DNA from: Bacteroidota bacterium
Lineage (GTDB): Bacteria > Bacteroidota > Bacteroidia > Flavobacteriales > Weeksellaceae
DNA: 64,000 nt
Direction of reading: 5' to 3'
NCBI GenBank assembly: GCA_023423715.1
Contig: JAFAFC010000021.1
Span: forward strand, 1-64,000
Numbering within the stretch: the stretch's first letter is position 1; each line of letters opens with the position of its first letter. Made by a program: the position numbers and the translations under genes. This document shows, piece after piece, positions 18,046 through 27,165 of this stretch. Below the pieces are notes generated by a model. It did no database searches. It was not told the DNA's origin and saw nothing but the letters and a program-made list of their open reading frames with translations.

Positions 18046-20079
18046 ATGTCAAACAGAAAAATGATAACCGCGGCGTTGCCTTACGCCAATGGACCTGTTC
18101 ATATTGGGCATTTGGCTGGTGTATATGTACCAGCGGATATTTACGCAAGATTTCAAAGAAGATTAGGACAAGATGTTGCGTTTATTTGCGGCTCCGATGA
18201 ACATGGGATTCCCATTACGATTCGTGCAAAAAAAGAAGGAGTAACTCCCCAAGATATTGTTGATAAATACCACGGAATCATCAAAAAATCATTTGAAGAT
18301 TTAGGAATTTCATTTGATGAATATTCTAGAACAACTTCGAAGAAACATTATGAAGTGAGTCAGGATTTCTTTACGAATCTCTATTCCAACAACAAATTTT
18401 TAGAAGAAGTTTCAGAGCAATATTTTGATGAACAAGCAAACGAATTCTTAGCCGATCGTTATATCGTAGGAACGTGCCCGAATTGTGGTAACGACAATGC
18501 ATATGGTGATCAGTGTGAGAAATGTGGTTCTACCCTTTCTCCGTCGGAGTTGATTAATCCAAAATCGATGTTGAGTGGAAACGTCCCCGTTCTTAAACCA
18601 ACAAAAAACTGGTATTTACCTTTAAATGACTACGAAAATTTCCTAAATGAGTGGATTATCGAAGGTCACAAAAATGATTGGAAACCAAACGTATATGGTC
18701 AAGTTAAATCTTGGTTAAGCGAAGGCTTGAAGCCAAGAGCGATGACTCGAGATTTGAATTGGGGTGTTCCCGTTCCGCTTCCTGACGCCGATGGAAAGGT
18801 GCTTTATGTTTGGTTTGATGCACCAATCGGTTATATTTCGTTCACCCAAGAATGGGCGGAGAAAAACGGAAAAAACTGGAAAGATTATTGGCAAAACCCA
18901 GAATCTGATTTAATTCATTTTATTGGTAAAGATAATATTGTATTCCACTGTATTATTTTTCCAGCGATGATGAAGGCTCACGGCGATTACATTATGCCAA
19001 CCAATGTTCCTGCATTCGAATTTTTGAATTTAGAAAATGAGAAGATTTCAACTTCAAGAAATTGGGCGGTTTGGGCACATGAATACGTTCAAGAATTCCC
19101 AGGACAGCAAGATGTTTTGCGTTATGCATTGCTTTCTTCGGCTCCTGAAACCAAGGACAATAACTTCACTTGGAAGGATTTCCAAACTAAAAACAATTCA
19201 GAATTGGTGGGGATTTTCGGAAACTTTATCAACAGAGTTGCTGTTTTAATTCATAAATATTACGATGGTGTTATTCCGCAAGGCGATACGAACGCACCGG
19301 AATTAAATGAAATCTCTAAAGCTGCGAGAGAAATTCACGAATTTTTAGATAAATTCGAATTCCGAAATGCATTAACTGCGTTGATGAATTTGGCGCGTTT
19401 CGGAAATCAATATCTTCAAACGGAAGAACCTTGGAAAACCATTAAAGACAATCCTGAAAAAACAGCACAATCGTTGTTTGTTGGAGCTCAAATTGCGGTT
19501 GCATTGGCTCAACTTTCAGAACCGTTTATGCCTTTTAGTTCAGAAAAATTATTACACATGTTCCAAGTTGAAAAAGCGTCTTGGACAACCGTAGAAAACA
19601 ACAAAGTGCTTGTAGAAGCTGGACACAAAATTAATGAAGCTGAACTTTTGTTCTCGAAAATTGAAGATGACGTGATTGTCGCTCAAATTGAAAAATTAGA
19701 GAATACAAAGCAAAATAATAAGAAAACCAATCCTAACGCCAACCCAATGAAAGACGAAATTACGTTTGATGATTTTACGAAAATCGATTTAAGAACAGCA
19801 ACAATTATTGAAGCTGAAAAAGTAGAAAAAGCAGATAAATTATTGAAGCTAACCGTTGATACAGGTGTTGATGTACGAACTGTGGTTTCTGGAATCGCAG
19901 AAAGCTTTACGCCAGAAGAAGTTATTGGAAAACAAGTGATGATTTTGTTGAATTTGGCACCACGAAAAATTCGCGGTATCGAATCTCAAGGAATGTTATT
20001 GCTTACGACAAAAGAAGATGGGAAATTATCTTTTGTAACACCAGACGATTCGGTACAAAACGGAATTGAAATCGGCTAA
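18046..20079 (+). CDS. metG: Methionyl-tRNA synthetase
   Basis: The protein, 677 residues from the ATG at 18046, charges tRNA-Met. Seen: class I signature as GPVHIGHLAGVY near residue 18, a zinc knuckle CPNCGNDNAYGDQCEKCGS near 150, the KMSKS-equivalent KISTSRN near 335, an anticodon-binding helical domain, and a C-terminal tRNA-binding domain (TFDDFTKIDLRTATIIEAEKV, in part) like Trbp111. The start at 18022 was rejected because it overlaps the promoter. A terminator follows at 20105. Confidence 0.97.
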   Translation: MSNRKMITAALPYANGPVHIGHLAGVYVPADIYARFQRRLGQDVAFICGSDEHGIPITIRAKKEGVTPQDIVDKYHGIIKKSFEDLGISFDEYSRTTSKKHYEVSQDFFTNLYSNNKFLEEVSEQYFDEQANEFLADRYIVGTCPNCGNDNAYGDQCEKCGSTLSPSELINPKSMLSGNVPVLKPTKNWYLPLNDYENFLNEWIIEGHKNDWKPNVYGQVKSWLSEGLKPRAMTRDLNWGVPVPLPDADGKVLYVWFDAPIGYISFTQEWAEKNGKNWKDYWQNPESDLIHFIGKDNIVFHCIIFPAMMKAHGDYIMPTNVPAFEFLNLENEKISTSRNWAVWAHEYVQEFPGQQDVLRYALLSSAPETKDNNFTWKDFQTKNNSELVGIFGNFINRVAVLIHKYYDGVIPQGDTNAPELNEISKAAREIHEFLDKFEFRNALTALMNLARFGNQYLQTEEPWKTIKDNPEKTAQSLFVGAQIAVALAQLSEPFMPFSSEKLLHMFQVEKASWTTVENNKVLVEAGHKINEAELLFSKIEDDVIVAQIEKLENTKQNNKKTNPNANPMKDEITFDDFTKIDLRTATIIEAEKVEKADKLLKLTVDTGVDVRTVVSGIAESFTPEEVIGKQVMILLNLAPRKIRGIESQGMLLLTTKEDGKLSFVTPDDSVQNGIEIG

Positions 20080-20104
20080 ACCAAAAATACCATTTTAAAA
20101 TACG

Positions 20105-20140
20105 AAAAGTTCTCAAAACAAAGTTTTTGAGAACTTTTTT
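20105..20140 (+). terminator. Terminator of metG
   Basis: AAAAGTTCTCAAAA pairs with TTTTTGAGAACTTTTTT around a short loop and ends in a T run, 25 bases after the metG stop. Confidence 0.85.
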
Positions 20141-20170
20141 ATTAATTTAGTTCAACCAAAATGGAACGAC

Positions 20171-20644
20171 ATGAGAAAAATCGATCAACTTTTTGCAGAA
20201 TATGGCGAAAGCCACCAAAACCCAACGAACAAATTGATTCATTGGATTTGTGTTCCCCTCATTTTCTGGACAATTTTAGGCTTTATATCGATTATTCCAG
20301 CGCCCCATTTGTGTTTCACTTACTTTGGATGTATTAGCGTTGCAAGTCTTGTAGCAATCGTTTTGGTCAGTCTTTTTTATATACGATTGTCGCCGCTCAT
20401 CGCATTCGTCATGGTTTTTGTGATGTTGATTATGGAATATTTCGCATATCAAGTCAATATTTCATGGAAACACCAATCGTGGATTGTTTTTCTCAGCGTT
20501 TTTATAGTGACTTGGATTTTGCAATTTGTTGGTCATAAAGTGGAAGGAAAAAAACCGAGCTTTTTGAAAGATCTTCAATTTCTGTTGGTTGGCCCAGCTT
20601 GGTTATTAAGTTTTATTCTTAAAAAATTAAATATCAACTATTAA
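20171..20644 (+). CDS. Mpo1-like / DUF962 integral membrane protein
   Basis: This 157-residue membrane protein starts MRKIDQLFAEYGESHQNPTNKLIHWICVP (in part), the hallmark of the DUF962/Mpo1 family, followed by four hydrophobic segments, an EYFAYQVN motif and VGPAWLLSF. Yeast Mpo1 is an iron-dependent dioxygenase that shortens 2-hydroxy fatty acids by alpha-oxidation; the bacterial members are not characterised, so that role is only suggested. Histidines in HWICVP, KHQSW and GHKVEGKKPSF are kept. Own unit with a terminator after it. Confidence 0.85.
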   Translation: MRKIDQLFAEYGESHQNPTNKLIHWICVPLIFWTILGFISIIPAPHLCFTYFGCISVASLVAIVLVSLFYIRLSPLIAFVMVFVMLIMEYFAYQVNISWKHQSWIVFLSVFIVTWILQFVGHKVEGKKPSFLKDLQFLLVGPAWLLSFILKKLNINY

Positions 20645-20655
20645 TATCAAAAAAG

Positions 20656-20687
20656 AAAAAACGGAGAACAAGTCTCCGTTTTTTTTC
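20656..20687. terminator. Bidirectional terminator between Mpo1-like gene and 125-residue protein gene
   Basis: AAACGGAGA and TCTCCGTTT form a 9-bp stem with A-rich sequence on the left and eight T on the right, so it can end both converging genes. Confidence 0.85.
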
Positions 20688-20705
20688 TATTCTTACGTTT
20701 CTAAA

Positions 20706-21083
20706 TTACTCGTTGTAATGGGATTTAACATCATTTAAAACCACATCAGGATTAGAGTCTGTTGAGGTTCCCAAAGTAATATTTAAGTTCTTGTATTGCG
20801 GTGTATCCAAAAGATAATTTCGTAATTCTTCTTGTGCAATTCCAGGTCCTGTAACATATAAATCAACGGAGTTGGTAATTGCTTTTTCGATTTCTTTATA
20901 GAATTTCACTTTATTAGTTTTCTCAGCATTATTCGCTGCATTTTCATTTGAATTCCCGTGTTGCACATCCGCTTTTAACGTATCAGAAACATTCCATTCG
21001 GTCACTTCAAAATCGTTATGGTTTTTTACAACAACAGCTTTTGTTTGGTCTATCCAAAGACCCGCTAATTTTTTCTCAGACAT
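20706..21083 (-). CDS. Uncharacterised 125-residue cytoplasmic protein
   Basis: The protein begins MSEKKLAGLWIDQTKAVVVK and ends with a patterned alpha/beta region containing SVDLYVTGPGIAQEELRNYL. The WIDQTKAVVV start and the later GPG(I)A(Q)EELRNYL segment resemble short proteins annotated as translational-machinery or eRF1-like domain proteins, but the match is from memory and weak. The middle (residues 38-58) is Asn/Lys rich and probably disordered. No signal peptide. It stands alone between convergent and downstream terminators. Function unknown. Confidence 0.75.
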   Translation of the reverse strand: MSEKKLAGLWIDQTKAVVVKNHNDFEVTEWNVSDTLKADVQHGNSNENAANNAEKTNKVKFYKEIEKAITNSVDLYVTGPGIAQEELRNYLLDTPQYKNLNITLGTSTDSNPDVVLNDVKSHYNE

Positions 21084-21175
21084 AATTTTATGATTTTAAT
21101 TATCCCAGAATCATCAATTATCATGCAAAGCATATCATAATACTTGTTAAAAAATAAGGAAAGAAGTTATTATAT

Positions 21176-21213
21176 AAAAAGAAGCCCCAACATTATAAAA
21201 CTGTTGGAGCTTC
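21176..21213 (-). terminator. Terminator of the efflux operon
   Basis: GAAGCCCCAACA (21181-21192) pairs with TGTTGGAGCTTC (21202-21213) with one mismatch and is followed by T on the minus strand, 20 bases after the transporter stop. Confidence 0.8.
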
Positions 21214-21232
21214 CGTGAAAAAAAACAAGGAT

Positions 21233-22837
21233 TTATATTTGAGTTGCACCACCGGCATCTTTCAGCTGGTTGATGGTTTCTTTCAGTAATTGTTGTTCTC
21301 TTCTTCGGCGTCTTGCGATGTAGGATTTCCCTTTCAAAACTCGAATAAAACGAACTTCGGTATGTTTTATTCTTCCAAAATGATGGAAATAAATATAAAT
21401 CAGAATAAAAAATCCAGCGATACTTACCAAGCCAAGAAGCTTTTTATTCGCAACGAGAATGGCGTTTAACTGGATAGCTTTCAAATTAGCCATTGCCGCT
21501 TGCGGATTTAAAATCATGCTGTCCATATGAACCGCCAAATCGCCAACAGCCTGAACTTGAAATTGATATTGAATCCACGAAAACGCCGCTGAAAACATAC
21601 CAATCGTGATAAATGAACGCCAACACAAAACGAATCCGAATGCTGGTAAAAGATCGTTAACATCCAATTTATCCATAGCGTAATACCACACCCCGATGAA
21701 AAGACTACACATGCCGTAACCTTTTAAAAACATTGGCAGATACCAACGTTCAAAATTCATTTCAGGAACCATGGAAAAGTACAGAATAATGCTAAACATC
21801 AGCATCGCGCCAAAGCCAGAAAAAATGAACATTCTAAGATTAAATTCTTCTTTGAACCAAAACAAAGCCACAATTGCCGCCGCAATAAGTCCTGGAATCA
21901 TCAAAAGGTTTAATTTCGCATTCGTCATTTGATCGTATTGAAGAACACCCAACGCAAAGGTATTTTGCATGGATCCAAGAGCCATGTACATTCCTAAACA
22001 AAATAACATGAAAAGCCCGTGCTGAACGTTATTCTTTTTAAAAATATTAAATGATAAAAATGGACGTTTTAAATGGGATTGACGGGCAATCAGCAAGATT
22101 AAACTCACGACAAAACCAATGGAATTCCATACGATATAAGGCGAATTGAACCAATCTTGTTGTTTCCCGAAAGACAATACGTAAGCCAACATAAAAAACG
22201 TCGCCACAAACATCAACATACTCATCCAATCAATGTAATACAACGGCATTTTGAGTGCGAATCGTTTATCATGCATAAAAATCCAACTCATCAGCGCCAA
22301 AACCAAACATGTAACCGCCGTTAGAATATAAAAATACTCCCAATTGTAGAGGATGGAAAATTCCACTACGTAATAATTCACCAATTGTGAAAGTACGAGT
22401 ACAAAACCGTATAACATGCTGTAAAACGCGCCTCGACTAGGAACCATCATCATTAGTGGAAGCATAAATTCCATAACAACAGCCATCTTTAAAAACCCAA
22501 TCAAAAGGGAATTAATGACGATAATCCACGGATTTTCGGTTGTCCCACTGATAAATAATAAAGCGGCTAAAGCAATTAAAATAAAAGTGACTTTATCTCG
22601 AATTTTGAAACGCATTTTTAGTCGAATAGCAATAGGCATCACCGCGCCCATCCCAATGGATGAAACGAAGTTCGCCATCATATAATATTCTGTCATGGAT
22701 CCTGAATCACTCGCCATAAAAGCGATGTTTCCCGTGTAAATCCCACCCATCGGCATCAGGATACCTGCGAAAAGTATCACCAATAAAAGCTGGACAGGTT
22801 TCGGAACCCAATCATTAAATAATCCTTTATTGTACAT
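21233..22837 (-). CDS. MFS drug-efflux permease, EmrB-like (14 membrane segments)
   Basis: The 534-residue inner-membrane protein has about 14 hydrophobic segments and a basic C-terminal tail (KSYIARRRRREQQ). Together with the membrane-fusion protein at 22978 and the TolC-like protein at 24137 it makes a complete tripartite exporter of the EmrAB-TolC type. The substrate cannot be read from sequence. The 140-base gap before it contains 7-bp repeat arrays and no promoter I can support, so it is probably co-transcribed from the tolC promoter. Confidence 0.88.
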   Translation of the reverse strand: MYNKGLFNDWVPKPVQLLLVILFAGILMPMGGIYTGNIAFMASDSGSMTEYYMMANFVSSIGMGAVMPIAIRLKMRFKIRDKVTFILIALAALLFISGTTENPWIIVINSLLIGFLKMAVVMEFMLPLMMMVPSRGAFYSMLYGFVLVLSQLVNYYVVEFSILYNWEYFYILTAVTCLVLALMSWIFMHDKRFALKMPLYYIDWMSMLMFVATFFMLAYVLSFGKQQDWFNSPYIVWNSIGFVVSLILLIARQSHLKRPFLSFNIFKKNNVQHGLFMLFCLGMYMALGSMQNTFALGVLQYDQMTNAKLNLLMIPGLIAAAIVALFWFKEEFNLRMFIFSGFGAMLMFSIILYFSMVPEMNFERWYLPMFLKGYGMCSLFIGVWYYAMDKLDVNDLLPAFGFVLCWRSFITIGMFSAAFSWIQYQFQVQAVGDLAVHMDSMILNPQAAMANLKAIQLNAILVANKKLLGLVSIAGFFILIYIYFHHFGRIKHTEVRFIRVLKGKSYIARRRRREQQLLKETINQLKDAGGATQI

Positions 22838-22848
22838 TTTTGTTTTTT

Positions 22849-22883
22849 AGATGTTAGATGCTAGACTCAAGATTTCAGATTTA
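22849..22883. repeat. Heptamer repeat array, five units of AGATnnn
   Basis: Five consecutive 7-base units read AGATGTT, AGATGCT, AGACTCA, AGATTTC, AGATTTA. A second array in the opposite orientation lies at 22917-22951, so the two could form a long imperfect hairpin inside the efflux operon. Confidence 0.6.
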
Positions 22884-22916
22884 TAACTCTTACATAAACT
22901 GCTTTACGCCTTGTTT

Positions 22917-22951
22917 CTTTTCTGATATCTGACATCTGCTATCTTGCATCT
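22917..22951. repeat. Inverted heptamer repeat array, five units
   Basis: On the minus strand the units read AGATGCA, AGATAGC, AGATGTC, AGATATC, AGAAAAG, with exact 7-base spacing. It faces the array at 22849-22883. Confidence 0.6.
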
Positions 22952-22977
22952 TTATTCTTTATTCTTACTCTTTCTCA

Positions 22978-24120
22978 CTACTTTTCCAGCTTCAAAACCA
23001 TATTCATCCCTGCACGTAATTGTTTCACTTTCGCAGCATCATTTTTATCTGTAAACTCTATTCGAACCGGAATACGTTGCTGAACTTTCACAAAATTCCC
23101 TGTTGAATTATCCGTTGGTACTGCGGAATATTTAGCACCTGTTGCCGCTGAAATCGCTGTAACAACACCTTCAAATTTTTCGCCGCCCAAAGCGTCAGCC
23201 GACATCACAATTTTACTTCCGATCTTGATATTCGGCATTTGACGTTCTAAAAAGTTTGCCGTCACCCATTTGCTACCTTCCAAAACGATGGTCGCAACTT
23301 GTTGACCAGGCTGCATTAATTGTCCTTCAGAAATCGTTCTTCTTCCCATAATCCCGTCGTAAGGCGCTGTAATAACGGTGTACGAACGATTTAGTCGTGC
23401 CATATCCAACGCTGATTTGGTTCTTTTAATCTCCGCATCGTTGATTCCGATTTTGGATTTCACTTCTGTAACCGAAAGATTCGCCGATTGTTTTTGATTA
23501 ATCAAAGTTTCGTAAGACGCTTTCAAGGCATCATATTCCGTTTTCACAGCGTCATATTGTTGCTTTGTAACTGCTTCCGCAGCCAAAAGATTTTTATATC
23601 TATTTAAATTTTGTTCAGCATTCCAAAGTCTTGCTTTAGCACCTGCAATGTTTGATTCCATCACGTTAACGTTGTTCGAAACCGTATTTACAGAAGATCC
23701 TATTGCATTTTTTTGAGCCAAAGCATTTTGGTAAGCCGCTTCCGCTTGTCCGAGTTGCGTATCGATTTCGCGTTCGTCCAAAACAACCAACGTATCGCCT
23801 TTTTTCACCGCTTGATGTTCGTTGAATTTTATTTCTTTAATATATCCAGAAACCCTTGTATTAATCGGGTTAATGAATTCCTCAACCTGCGCAGCTTCGG
23901 TATAATTTTTATCTCCGATGTGGAAATATTGCGTAATCAACCAATAAATTCCAAATCCAATAATTGCTAAAACCAAGACGTTTGAAATCATCGATTTTGC
24001 TTTGTTTTTCTTATTTTGTCTTACTTTTTCAGCTGTTGTAGGTCGCGAAACGTGTTGCGTTTTTGGTTCATTTTCCTGATGCTGAGTTGTATTTTCTTGT
24101 TGTGTATCCTTGTTTTCCAT
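22978..24120 (-). CDS. HlyD/EmrA-type membrane-fusion protein
   Basis: The 380-residue periplasmic adaptor has one N-terminal membrane anchor (about residues 43-62), a beta-barrel/lipoyl start (EFINPINTRVSGYIKEIKFNEHQAVKKGDTLVVLD, in part), a long alpha-hairpin coiled coil with QAEAAYQNALAQKNAI, and the second lipoyl half ITAPYDGIMGRRTISEGQLMQPGQ (in part). It bridges the MFS permease and the TolC channel. The Q/N/E-rich first 25 residues are cytoplasmic and probably unstructured. 16 bases separate it from the tolC-like gene upstream. Confidence 0.92.
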   Translation of the reverse strand: MENKDTQQENTTQHQENEPKTQHVSRPTTAEKVRQNKKNKAKSMISNVLVLAIIGFGIYWLITQYFHIGDKNYTEAAQVEEFINPINTRVSGYIKEIKFNEHQAVKKGDTLVVLDEREIDTQLGQAEAAYQNALAQKNAIGSSVNTVSNNVNVMESNIAGAKARLWNAEQNLNRYKNLLAAEAVTKQQYDAVKTEYDALKASYETLINQKQSANLSVTEVKSKIGINDAEIKRTKSALDMARLNRSYTVITAPYDGIMGRRTISEGQLMQPGQQVATIVLEGSKWVTANFLERQMPNIKIGSKIVMSADALGGEKFEGVVTAISAATGAKYSAVPTDNSTGNFVKVQQRIPVRIEFTDKNDAAKVKQLRAGMNMVLKLEK

Positions 24121-24136
24121 TTGTAATTGTCCGTTA

Positions 24137-25447
24137 TTAAAGAGTTCCTGTCGTTTTTAGTAAGTTGTAATATTGATACAGAACGTTGATTTCCGCATTG
24201 GCAAAATCCAATTCTGCTTGCAGTTTTTGGTTCTGCGCGTCAATCATTTCGGCTTGTACCGCCAATTGATTTAGATATTTAGCTTCGGTAATTTTGTAGT
24301 TTTCTTCCGCTAATATTTTTGAATCGTTAAACAAATCCGCTTGCTGAATCGCTTCCACATATTTCACATAAGCCGCATTAACGCCAACTTCCAACTGTTC
24401 TTTGATGAGTGCAGTCGCCTCGTTAGCTTGCTCTTTTTGCAATTGTCCCAACTTCACTTTTTCTTTGGTTTTGTAGAGATTATCGATATTATAACTCAAA
24501 GAAATCCCGCTTTGCCATGAGTTTGTGTACATGTCCATCGCGGGAATACTCGATGTTATTGGTCTTTGCATATTGTAACCTCCGAAAGCCGCAATGGTAG
24601 GCATTTTATCCGTGTTGATGATTTCAATATTTTTATCTGCAACTTCCACATTTTTATAAGCCGATTTCATTGCAGGATGATTTTCGAATGCTAAATTTTG
24701 GTAGTAATCTCTATCCAAACCTCTTTCCTTAATGTCTATACCTTCCGTCGGATTAATTTGTGTGTCTGGATTTAGTCCTAAAGCAACGTTTAGCTGATAC
24801 GTCACAATTTTTCGGTTATTCTCTAAAACCAAAAGTCCTTGATCCAAATTCTTAATCGCCAACTCCGCACGAATTACTTCATTACGTGTAATCATGCCTT
24901 GTTGATAGAATTTTTGAATGTTTTTTAAACGTTCTTGAGCTAATTTTTTGTTGTTTTGATAAACTTCCGTTTGATTGATCAATTTGTAGATGTCCAAATA
25001 ATTGGAAGTCACCAAAAATTTGACATTCTGTTGATCTTTTTCAACATCTAATTCGGCTAATTGTTCGCGTAAATCATACATCTCAATCGACTTATTTACC
25101 AATCCTCCTTTGAAAATAAGTTGCTGTGCTTGTACAGAATACGTGCTTCCGTAATGCGGCATTTCCACTTTGGTCGAATTGGAAAAATCCTTGTCAATAA
25201 TGAGTGCGTTTCCTAAAAAGAACTGACTTGTAGATGCTGTAATAGAAGGCAACTTCTGAAGTTTTGCAACTTCGGTTTGTTGTTTTGCAATGTCGATATT
25301 TTTTGCTGAAACTTTAAGTTGCTGATGGTTTTGCAAAGCCAAATCCATAACTTGATCTACGGATAGATCGCGAGATTCTTGAGCATAAGACAGTCCAAAT
25401 GTTAGCAGACTGAGTGCTAACATCGTTTGTTGTACCTTGTTTTTCAT
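24137..25447 (-). CDS. TolC-family outer-membrane efflux protein
   Basis: The 436-residue protein has a signal peptide ending SYAQ and two OEP repeats of helical coiled coil, with VMDLALQNHQQLKVSAKNIDIAK (in part) at the start and KYLNQLAVQAEMIDAQNQKLQAELDFA (in part) near the C-terminus. First gene of the tripartite efflux operon. A consensus -7 element lies at 25506-25499. Confidence 0.92.
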   Translation of the reverse strand: MKNKVQQTMLALSLLTFGLSYAQESRDLSVDQVMDLALQNHQQLKVSAKNIDIAKQQTEVAKLQKLPSITASTSQFFLGNALIIDKDFSNSTKVEMPHYGSTYSVQAQQLIFKGGLVNKSIEMYDLREQLAELDVEKDQQNVKFLVTSNYLDIYKLINQTEVYQNNKKLAQERLKNIQKFYQQGMITRNEVIRAELAIKNLDQGLLVLENNRKIVTYQLNVALGLNPDTQINPTEGIDIKERGLDRDYYQNLAFENHPAMKSAYKNVEVADKNIEIINTDKMPTIAAFGGYNMQRPITSSIPAMDMYTNSWQSGISLSYNIDNLYKTKEKVKLGQLQKEQANEATALIKEQLEVGVNAAYVKYVEAIQQADLFNDSKILAEENYKITEAKYLNQLAVQAEMIDAQNQKLQAELDFANAEINVLYQYYNLLKTTGTL

Positions 25448-25498
25448 TGTTTTCCTTGTTGTTATTTTGAAGTTTTTTCTACTTCAATTTTCACAGGA

Positions 25499-25506
25499 CA
25501 AAGGTA
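25499..25506 (-). promoter_or_regulatory. -7 promoter element of the efflux operon
   Basis: On the minus strand TACCTTTG fits TAnnTTTG, about 50 bases before the tolC start. Immediately upstream AAACGTTT (25518-25525) is a small palindrome within CTAAACAAACGTTTAAAAT, a possible regulator site. Confidence 0.55.
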
Positions 25507-25573
25507 GCTTGCTAAACAAACGTTTAAAATGATTCAGTTTACGTGTTTTGATGTTCAAAAGTAAGATTGAAAT

Positions 25574-26404
25574 CTAAAATTGATTTCGATATTGAGACGG
25601 ACTCAAATTTTCATGTTTTTTAAAGAAATGGCTGAACGAATATTGATCACTGAATTTCAGTTCGTTAGAAATCTCATTAATCGGTTTTAAACTCGAACTG
25701 AGTTGTGCCTTAGCTTCGTTCAAAAGAAATTCATTAAGAATCTGAATGGCGCTTTTTCCAAAAACTTCTTTTAAAACCACCGTTAAATGTCGGCTTGAAA
25801 TCATAAGACGCTGTGCATAAAATTCCACATTCCGTTCAATTTTAAAATTGCTCGTAACCAGTTTTATAAAATCGAACGCAATCTCTTGAGACCGCGACAT
25901 TTTTTGCTTAGAAATTTTCCGCTGATGTGCGACAATATTGGCCAATTGATAAACCAAAGCAGCAAATAAAGATTCAATAATTTCGATTTGATACTCCTGC
26001 TGATCAATGTTTTCGATATAATATTGAATATTGAGAACATTTTGCCACAACACCGGAAACTCGGATTCGCTTGCTTGATAGCCTTTCTTAAATTCGGCTC
26101 TGATACTTCGAAAAGCGTGAAGTCTATTGAGTTTTAAGTTAAGTGTATCAAAGAAATTTCGGTTATAAGCAACGATAAGAATATCGATATCTTCACTGTA
26201 TTCAAGGATTTCGTAAACAGACGTACTATCTATAAGAATCACGCCGTTTTTATTCAGTGTGTACACATTAATCTGTTCACGAAGCTTGATAGAACCTTCT
26301 TTCAAAAACAAAAAAGCAGGTCTTGCCGGGTGATACGGATGTCCTACAACCAAATGTTCCAAAAGATTTCCTTTGCTAAAAACTTTGGCCGCGTCAAAAA
26401 TCAT
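25574..26404 (-). CDS. AraC-family transcriptional regulator
   Basis: This 276-residue protein has an N-terminal cupin-like sensory half and a C-terminal AraC DNA-binding domain from about residue 175 (MISSRHLTVVLKEVFGKSAIQILNEFLLNEAKAQL, in part, and SNELKFSDQYSFSHFFKKHENLSPSQYR, in part). It lies just upstream of, and points the same way as, the efflux operon, so it is the obvious candidate regulator of it. The gene has its own promoter at 26421-26428 inside a 9-bp inverted repeat. Confidence 0.92.
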   Translation of the reverse strand: MIFDAAKVFSKGNLLEHLVVGHPYHPARPAFLFLKEGSIKLREQINVYTLNKNGVILIDSTSVYEILEYSEDIDILIVAYNRNFFDTLNLKLNRLHAFRSIRAEFKKGYQASESEFPVLWQNVLNIQYYIENIDQQEYQIEIIESLFAALVYQLANIVAHQRKISKQKMSRSQEIAFDFIKLVTSNFKIERNVEFYAQRLMISSRHLTVVLKEVFGKSAIQILNEFLLNEAKAQLSSSLKPINEISNELKFSDQYSFSHFFKKHENLSPSQYRNQF

Positions 26405-26435
26405 ATTCTTATAATTTGTTCAAAAGTAAGAATAT
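26403..26435 (-). promoter_or_regulatory. Promoter of the AraC gene embedded in a 9-bp inverted repeat
   Basis: ATATTCTTA (26403-26411) and TAAGAATAT (26427-26435) are perfect complements around 15 bases that contain the -7 element TACTTTTG (minus strand, 26428-26421). One arm touches the start codon, the other the promoter, which fits autorepression or a 5' hairpin. Confidence 0.55.
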
Positions 26436-26445
26436 TAATTTATAC

Positions 26446-27147
26446 TTATTTAAACAATTTTGCTAAATACGAATCGTCTTCTTGAAGAACTTTTTCGATT
26501 TTAAAGCCGTTATTTTCAGCGGCGTTTTTTAAGGTTTCAAAATCCAAATACAACCATTTTATCGGCTCTTCGGATTCTCCTTTATAATGAACAATGTAGT
26601 CTAATTCGCCATAGTAACCATCCGCAGGAATGTAGTAACCACCATCTTCATCTTGATCGAACATGTACAAAATATCGGTTCCATCAATTAAAATTTGACC
26701 GTCTTTTTCTAAAAGTTCTGCCAACTTTTTCAGATAAAAATCAATGACATTCAAACTTTGAAAAATTCCTGTGCCATTCATTAACAAAATAATCATATCG
26801 AATTTCTGACCTTCAAATTTCAGAATATCGCCTACCCAAGACGTTTTCACACCTCGAGCATTGCAAACTTCTATGGATTTTGGAGAAATATCCAAAGCCA
26901 AAACATCTAATTTTCTTTCGTTTTGCAAATACAAACTATGAGAACCTGCACCGGAACCGACGTCCAAAACCTTTCCTTTAGCTAAAGTCAACGCTTTTTG
27001 TTCAATTGTATTCATTTCTGAAAACTCGCGAAACAAATATGCAACAGGGAGTTCATCAAGTTCAGAAATGGAGGTTTCAGTTTGGAGATCTTCCGGATTT
27101 TCATTGTAATAAAAGTCCCAAATCGCCTGACCCATTAAATCTTTCAT
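26446..27147 (-). CDS. Class I SAM-dependent methyltransferase
   Basis: The 233-residue protein shows the SAM-binding motif KVLDVGSGAGSHSLYL near residue 60, an acidic strand LDVLALDIS, and motif II region FDMIILLMNGTGIF. The N-terminal MGQAIWDFYYNENPEDLQTET (in part) is seen in flavobacterial methyltransferases of unknown substrate. It follows the nnrD gene by 18 bases and probably shares its transcript. Confidence 0.85.
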   Translation of the reverse strand: MKDLMGQAIWDFYYNENPEDLQTETSISELDELPVAYLFREFSEMNTIEQKALTLAKGKVLDVGSGAGSHSLYLQNERKLDVLALDISPKSIEVCNARGVKTSWVGDILKFEGQKFDMIILLMNGTGIFQSLNVIDFYLKKLAELLEKDGQILIDGTDILYMFDQDEDGGYYIPADGYYGELDYIVHYKGESEEPIKWLYLDFETLKNAAENNGFKIEKVLQEDDSYLAKLFK

Positions 27148-27165
27148 AGAAAAAATTTGAGCAAA

